Assembly (NCBI RefSeq): GCF_041734735.1
Contig: NC_134882.1
Location: forward strand, 23,785,164-23,849,163
From: Babylonia areolata
Taxonomy: Eukaryota > Mollusca > Gastropoda > Neogastropoda > Buccinidae
Direction of reading: 5' to 3'
DNA: 64,000 nucleotides
Part shown: in pieces, positions 57,758 to 64,000 of the stretch
How positions within the stretch are numbered: the first letter of the stretch is position 1
How the letters are laid out: the number at the start of each line of letters is the position of its first letter
Notes under the pieces: generated by a model
What the model was told of the DNA's origin: nothing
What the model saw: the letters and a program-made list of their open reading frames with translations, nothing else
The model's database searches: none
Position numbers and translations under genes: made by a program

Positions 57758-60700
57758 CTCGAATACATGTGATTCCAAGACGGTTATCTGGTATGAATGT
57801 GATTCCAAGCTGTTCATCTCGTATAAAAGTGATTCCAAGCTATTTATCTAATATAAGAGTGATTCCAAGATGTTCATCTTCTATCAAAGTCATTACAGTC
57901 TGTTCATCTGTTGTAAGGTTGCTTCGAAGCTGTTGATCTCGTATAAAGGTGATTCCAAGCTGTTCATCTGGTATAAAGGTGATTCCAAGCTGTTCATCTT
58001 CTATAAAGGTGCTTCCATGCTGTTTATCTGGTATAAAGGTGATTCCAAGCTGTTCTTCTGGTTTAAATTTGATTCCAAGCTGTTCATCTGGTATAAGGGT
58101 GATTCCAAGCAGTTCATGTTGCATAAAGGTGATTCCAAGATGTTCATCTTCTATAAAAGTCATCACAATCTGTTCATCTGGTGTAAGGGTGATTCCAAGC
58201 TGTTCATCTCATAAAAAGGTGATTCCTAGCTGGTCATCTCGTATAAAGGTGATTCCAAGCTTTTTATCTGGTATAAGCGTGATTCCAAGCTGTTCGTGTT
58301 GTATAAAGGTGATTACAAGCTGTTCATCTGGTATAAGGGTGATTCCAAGCTGTTCGTGTTGTATAAAGTTGATTCCAAGATGTTCATCTTCTATAAAAGT
58401 CATCACAATCTGTTCATCTGGTGTAAGGGTCATTCCAAGCTGTTCATCTCGTAAAAAGGTGATTCCAAGCTGGTCATCTCGAATAAAGGTGATTCCAAGC
58501 TGTTCATCTGGTATAAGGGTGATTCCAAGCTGTTCATTTGGTGTAAAGGTGATTCCACGCTATCCATCTTGTATAAAGATGATTCCAACCTGTTCATCTG
58601 GTAGATAGGTGATTCAAATCTGTTCATCTTGCATAAAGGTCAATTCAAACCGTTCATCTTCTATAAAGATGATTCCAAGCTCTTCATCTCGTATAAAGGT
58701 TCTTCCAAGCTGTTTATCTTGTATAAAACAGATTCCAAGCTGTTCATCTTGTATAAAGGTGATTCCAGGCTGTTCATCTGGAATAAAGGTGATTCTAAGA
58801 TTTTCATCCTCTATAAAGGTGATTAGAAGCTTTTCGTCTGGTCTAAAGGTGATTCCAAACAGTAGATCTGGTATAAAGGTGATTCCCAGCTGTTTATCTT
58901 ATATAAAGGTGATTCCACGCTGTTCAACTTGTATAAAGGTGATTCCAAGATTTTCATCTGGTATGGTGTTACCAAGCTGGTCATATGGAATAAATGTGAT
59001 TCCAAGCTCTTCGTGTTGTATGAATGTAATTCAAAGCGGTTCATTTGATATAAAGGTGATTCCAAGCTGTTCATCTTCTGTAAAGGTGATTCCAAGCTGT
59101 TCATCTTGTATAAAGGTGATTCCAAGCTGTTCATCTTCTATAAAGGTGATTCCAAGCGGTTTATCTCGTATAAAGGTGATTCCAAGCTGTTCTTCTGGTT
59201 TAAATTTGATTCCAAGCTGTTCATCTGGTATAAGGGTGATTCCAAGCTGTTCGTGTTGTATAAAGGTGATTCCAAGATGTTCATCTTCTATGAAAGTCAT
59301 TACAATCTGTTCATCTGTTGTAAGGGTGACTTGAAGCTGTTGATCTCGTATAAAGGTGATTCCAAGTTGTTCATCTGGTATAAAGGTGATTCCAAGCTGT
59401 TCATCTTGTATATAGGTGATTCCAAGCTCTTCATCTTGTATAAACCTAATTCCAAGCTGTTCATCTGGTATAAAGGTGATTCCAAGCTCTTCATCTCGTA
59501 TAAAGGTTCTTCCAAGCTATTCATCTTGCATAAAACCGATTCCAAGCTGTTCATCTCGTATAAAGGTGATTCCAAGCTGTTTATGTTGTATTAAGGTGAG
59601 TCCAACCTTTTCATCTGGTATAATGGTTGCATAAAGGTGAATCCAAGCTCTTCATCTCGTATAAAGGTGATTCCAAGCTGTTCATGTGGTATGAAGCTGA
59701 TTCCAAGATTTTCATCTTGTATTAAGGTGATTCCAAGCTGGTCATATGGAATAAATGTAATTCCAAGCGGTTCATTTGATATAAAGGTGATTCCAAGCTG
59801 TTCATCTTGTATAAAGGTCATTCCAAGCTGTTCTTCTTGTATAAAGGCGATTCCAAACTGTTTATCTCGTAAAGGTGATTCCAATCTGTTCTGGTTTAAA
59901 TTTGATTCCAAGCTGTTCATCTGTAATAAGGGTGATTCCAAGCTGTACGTGTTGTATAAAGATGATTCCAAGATGTTCATCTTCTATAAAAGTCACCACT
60001 GTTCATCTTGTATAATGGTGATTCCAAGCTCTTCATCTTGTATAAACCTAATTCTAAACCGTTCATCTGGTATAAAGGTAATTCCAAGCTGTTCATCTTC
60101 CATAAAGGTGATTCCACACAATTCATCTTATATAAAGGTGATTCCAAGCTCTTCATGTGGTATAAATGTGAATCGAAGCTGTTCATCTGGTATAAAGGTG
60201 ATTCCAATCTGTTCATCTTGTATAATGGTGATTCCAAGCTCTTCATCTTGTATAAACCTAATTCCAAGCTGTTCATCTGGTATAAAGGTGATTCCAAGCT
60301 GTTCATCTTCCATAAAGGTGATTCCACACCGTTCACCTTCTATAAAGATGATTCCAAGCTCTTCATCTCGTATAAAGGTTCGTCCAAGCTGTTCATCTTG
60401 TATAAAACCGATTCCAAGTTGTTCATCTCGTATAAATGTGATTCCATGCTGTTCATCTGGTATAAAGGTGATTCCAAGCTGTTCATCTTGTATAATGGTG
60501 ATTCCAAGCTCTTCATCTTGTATAAACCTAATTCCAAGCTGTTCATCTGGTATAAAGGTGATTCCAAGGTGTTCATCTTCCATACGGGTGATTCCACACC
60601 GTTCACCTTCTATAAAGATGATTCCAAGCTCTTCATCTCGTATAAAGGTTCGTCCAAGTTGTTCATCTCGTATAAAGGTGATTCCAAGCTGTTTATGTTC

Positions 60701-62346
60701 TATTAAGGTGATTCCAAGCTGTTCATCTGGTATAATGGTGATTCCAAACAGTTCATCTTGTATTAAGGTGAATCCAAGCTGTTCATCTGGTATGAAGGTG
60801 TTAGCAAGCTGGTCATATGGAATAAATGTGATTCCAAGATCTTCGTGTTGTATGAATGTAATTCAAAGCGGTTCATTTGATATAAAGGTGATTCCAAGCT
60901 GTTCATCTTGTATAAAGGTGAATCCAAGCTGTTCATCTTCTATAAAGTTGATTCCGTTTATCTCGTATAAAGGTTATTCCAAGCTGTTCTGGTTTAAATT
61001 TGATTCCAAGCTGTTCATCTGGTATAAGGGTGATTCCAAGCTGTTCGTGTTCCATAAAGGTGATTCCAAGATGTTCATCTTCTATAAAAAGTCATCACAA
61101 TCTGTTCATCTGGTGTAAGGGTGATTCCAAGCTGTTCATCTCGTAAAAAGGTGATTCCAAGCTGTTCATCTCGTATAAATATGATTCCAAGCTGTTCATC
61201 TGGTATAAGGGTGATTCCAAACAGTGTTGTATAAAGGTGATTCCAAGCTGTTCATCTCGTTAGAAAAGGTGATTCCAAGCTGGTCATCTCGTATAAAGGT
61301 GATTCCAAGTGGTTCATCTGGTATAAGTGTGTTTCCAAGCTGTTCGTGTTGTATAAAGGTGATTCCAAGATGTTCATCTTCTATAAAAGTCATCACATTC
61401 TGTTCATCTGGTGTAAGGGTGATTCCAAGCTGTTCATCTTCTATAAAGGTGATTCCAAGCTGTTTATCTCGTATAAAGGTGATTCCAGCTGTTCATCTGG
61501 TATGATTCCAAGCTGTTCGTGTTGTATAAAGGTGATTCCAAGATATTCATCTTCTGTAAAAGTCATTACAGTCTGTTCATCTGTGTAAGGGTGATTCCAA
61601 GCTGTTCATCTCGTATAAAGGTGATTCCAAGCTGTTCATCTCGTATAACGGTGATTCCAAGCTGTTCGTCTCGTATAAAGGTGATTCCAAGCTGTTCATC
61701 TGGTATAAAGGTGATTCGAAGCTATCCATCTGGTATAAAGTTGATTGCAAGGTGTTCTTCTTGTGTAAACCTAATTCCAACCTGTTCATCTGGTAGATAG
61801 GTGATTCAAATCTGTTCATCTTGTGTAAAGGTCAATGGAAACCGTTCATCTTCTATAAAGATGATTCCAAGTTCTTCATCTCGTATAAAGGTTCTTCCAA
61901 CCTGTTCATCTTGTATAAAGGTGATTCCAGTCTGTTCATCTGGAATAAAGGTGATTCTAATATTTTCATCTTCTATAAAGGTGATTCCACGCTGTTCATC
62001 TTCTATAAAGGTGATTAGAAGCTTTTCGTCTGATGTAAAGGTGATTCCAAACAGTAGATCTGATATAAAGGTGATTCCTAGCTGTTCATCTTATATAAAG
62101 GTGATTCCACGCTGTTCAACTTGTATAAAGGTGATTCCAAGCTGTTCATCTTGTATAAAGGTGATTCCAAGCTGTTCATCTTGAAAGTTGTTCCTCTGGT
62201 ATAAAGGTGATTCCAAGCTGTTCTTCTGGTTTAAATGTGATTCAAGCTGTTCATCTTTTATAAAGGTGATTCCAAGCTGTTTATCTGGTATAAAGGTGAT
62301 TTCAAGCTGTTCATCTTGTATAAGGGTGATTCCAAACTGTTCAACT

Positions 62347-62500
62347 TGTATCTTGGAATCACCTTTATATAAGACGAATAGATTGGAATCACCTTTATAC
62401 AAGATTAACTGTTTGGAATCACCCTTATACGAGATGAACAGCTTGGAATTACATTTAAACAACACGAAGAGCTTGGAATCACATTTATACCAGATGAACA
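62347..62500 (-). repeat. Inverted block of the minisatellite (2)
   Basis: About 150 bp of minus-orientation units lie between plus-orientation units. The junction GTTCAACTTGTATCTTGG near 62,338-62,355 is the near-exact reverse complement of the junction at 57,505-57,530. Confidence 0.95.
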
Positions 62501-64000
62501 GTTCATCTTGTATAAAGGTGATTCCAAACTGTTACTCTTCTATAAAAGTCATTACAATCTGTTCATATGGTGTAAGGGTGATTCCAAGCTGTTCATCTCG
62601 TATAAAGGTGATTCCAAGCTGTTCATCTGATATGAATGTAATTCCAAGCTGTTCATCTCGTATAAAGGTGATTCTAAACTGTTCATGTGCTATAAAGGTG
62701 ATTCCAAGTTGTTCCTCTGGTATAAGGGTGATTCCAAACTGTTTATCTTGTATAAAGGTGATTCCAAGCTGTTCATCTGAAATAAAGTTGATTACAAGCT
62801 GTTCATCTGGTATAAATTTGTTACCAAGCTGGTCGTCTGGTATAAAGGTGTTTCCAAGGTGTTCATCTTATATAAAGGTAATTTCAAGCTGTACATCTGG
62901 TATAAAGGTGTTTCCAATCTATTCATCTTGTATAAAGGTGACTCGAAGCTGTTCATCTTATGTAAAGGTGATACCAAGCTGTTCATATGGTATAAAGGTG
63001 ATTCCAAGCTGTTCATCTGGTATGAATGTGATTCAAAGCTGTTTATCTCCTATGAGGGTGATTCCAAACTGTTCATCTTGTATTAAGCTGATTCCAAGTT
63101 GTTCGTCTTGCATAAAGGTGATTCCAGGCTGCTCATCTGTTATAAAGGTGGTTCGAAGCTATTCATCTGGTATAAAGGTTCTTCCTATCTTTTCATCTTG
63201 TATAAAGTTTTTTCAACGCTGCTCGTCTTGTATAAACCTTTTTCCAAGCTGTTCATCTTATATAAAGTTGATTTCAGGCTGTTCATTTTAATATAAAGCT
63301 GATTACAAGCTGGTGTAAGAGTGATTCAAAGCTGTTCTTCTTGTATAAAGTTGATTCCAAGCTGTTCATCTTGTATAAAGCTGATTCCATGCTGCTCATC
63401 TGTTATAAAGTTGGTTCAAAGCTGTTCATATGGTATAAAGGTTCTTCCAAGCTGTTGATCTTGTATAAAGGTGATTCCAAGCTGTTCATCTGGTATAAAG
63501 GTGATTCCAAGCTGTTCATCGTGTATGTGATTTCAAGTTGTACATCTTTTATAAAGCTGATTCGAAGATGCTCATCTGATATAAAGGTGGATCGGAACTG
63601 TTCATCTGGTATAAAGGTTCTTTGAAGCTGTTCATCTTGTATGAACGTGATTCCAAGCTGGTTCCAGGTGTAAAGGTGATTCCAATCTTTTAATGTTGTA
63701 TAAATGTGATTCTAAGCTGTTCATGTGGTATAAAGGTGATTCCAAGCTGTTCATCTGGTATAAAAGTTATTCCATGCTGTTCATCTTGTATAAAGTTGTT
63801 TCCAAGCTGTTCATCTGGTATAAAGGTGTTACCAAGCTGTTCATCTTGTATAAAGGTGATTCCAAGATGTTCATCTGGTATAAAGGTGATTCTAAGCTGT
63901 TCATCTTCTATAAAGATGATTCCAAGCTGTTCATCTGGTTTAAAAGTTATTCCATGCTGTTCATCTTCTATAAAAGTGTTTCCAAGCTGTTCATCTGTTA

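Larger units (their letters stand above)
56284..64000 (+). repeat. 30-bp minisatellite, right segment with higher-order structure
   Basis: More than 250 units of the same 30-bp consensus run to the window end. Most variation sits in the ATCTGG/ATCTTG/ATCTCG/ATCTTC part. Larger blocks recur: the marker GTAGATAGGTGATTCAAATC is found at 56,580, 58,601 and 61,793, each followed by several hundred matching bases. A shorter block recurs at 60,031, 60,241 and 60,511 (offsets 210 and 270 bp, 7 and 9 units). Four of six frames lack stops in the consensus, so long ORFs appear on both strands. There is no start, splice or codon evidence that any is translated. Confidence 0.97.

Noticed and set aside
59637-61118. 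493-codon ORF of repeated VIPSCSSGIK
   Set aside because: Generated by a 30-bp tandem unit without stops. Overlapping and antisense frames are equally open, there is no meaningful start, and copies shift frame at indels.
54001-64000. CRISPR-like array of 30-bp repeats
   Set aside because: Units are directly contiguous with no spacers, in animal DNA, with no cas genes. It is a minisatellite.

Overview
This is animal nuclear DNA with long non-coding stretches, intron-like spacing, many decayed non-LTR retrotransposons, tRNA-headed SINEs and a large minisatellite. I recognise three of the SINE families as types common in gastropod molluscs, so a gastropod, probably a caenogastropod, is the best guess. 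That rests on memory of those families, not on a search. No bacterial-style operon, CRISPR array or rRNA gene is visible.

Layout. 1-3 kb holds two short tandem arrays and a minus-strand SINE. 3.0-8.0 kb is a nearly complete but decayed LINE on the minus strand, with a zinc-knuckle ORF1 and an ORF2 carrying endonuclease, reverse transcriptase and RNase H. 8.4-11.4 kb is unresolved. 11.4-13.35 kb is a CR1-like LINE split by a piece of another LINE. 14.5-15.7, 18.5-20.4, 20.5-21.25 and 24.3-25.6 kb are further LINE pieces. Two short exons at 22.86-23.20 kb look like the start of the only host gene I can name, a TMEM256/DUF423-family small membrane protein. 26-53.9 kb is AT-rich and full of homopolymer runs. 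It contains one near-complete SINE, one partial SINE, microsatellites and a few unrecognised minus-strand ORFs between 36.9 and 40.7 kb. A 100-N scaffold gap lies at 53.9-54.0 kb.

From 54.0 kb to the window end lies a minisatellite with a 30-bp unit. It has higher-order repeats and two blocks where the unit runs on the opposite strand. It also holds a 1.75-kb insertion that looks like a solo LTR fossil, and a 69-bp SINE tail with a perfect 7-bp target duplication. Because 30 is a multiple of 3 and the unit has stops in only two of six frames, the array produces long spurious ORFs of up to 493 codons.

Little here works together as a pathway: apart from the TMEM256-like start, every recognisable coding trace belongs to a retrotransposon. 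The main interest is structural. The array records its own history through paralogous empty sites, inverted duplicated junctions and nested insertions. One LINE carries a tandem amplification of a segment of its own C-terminal coding sequence.
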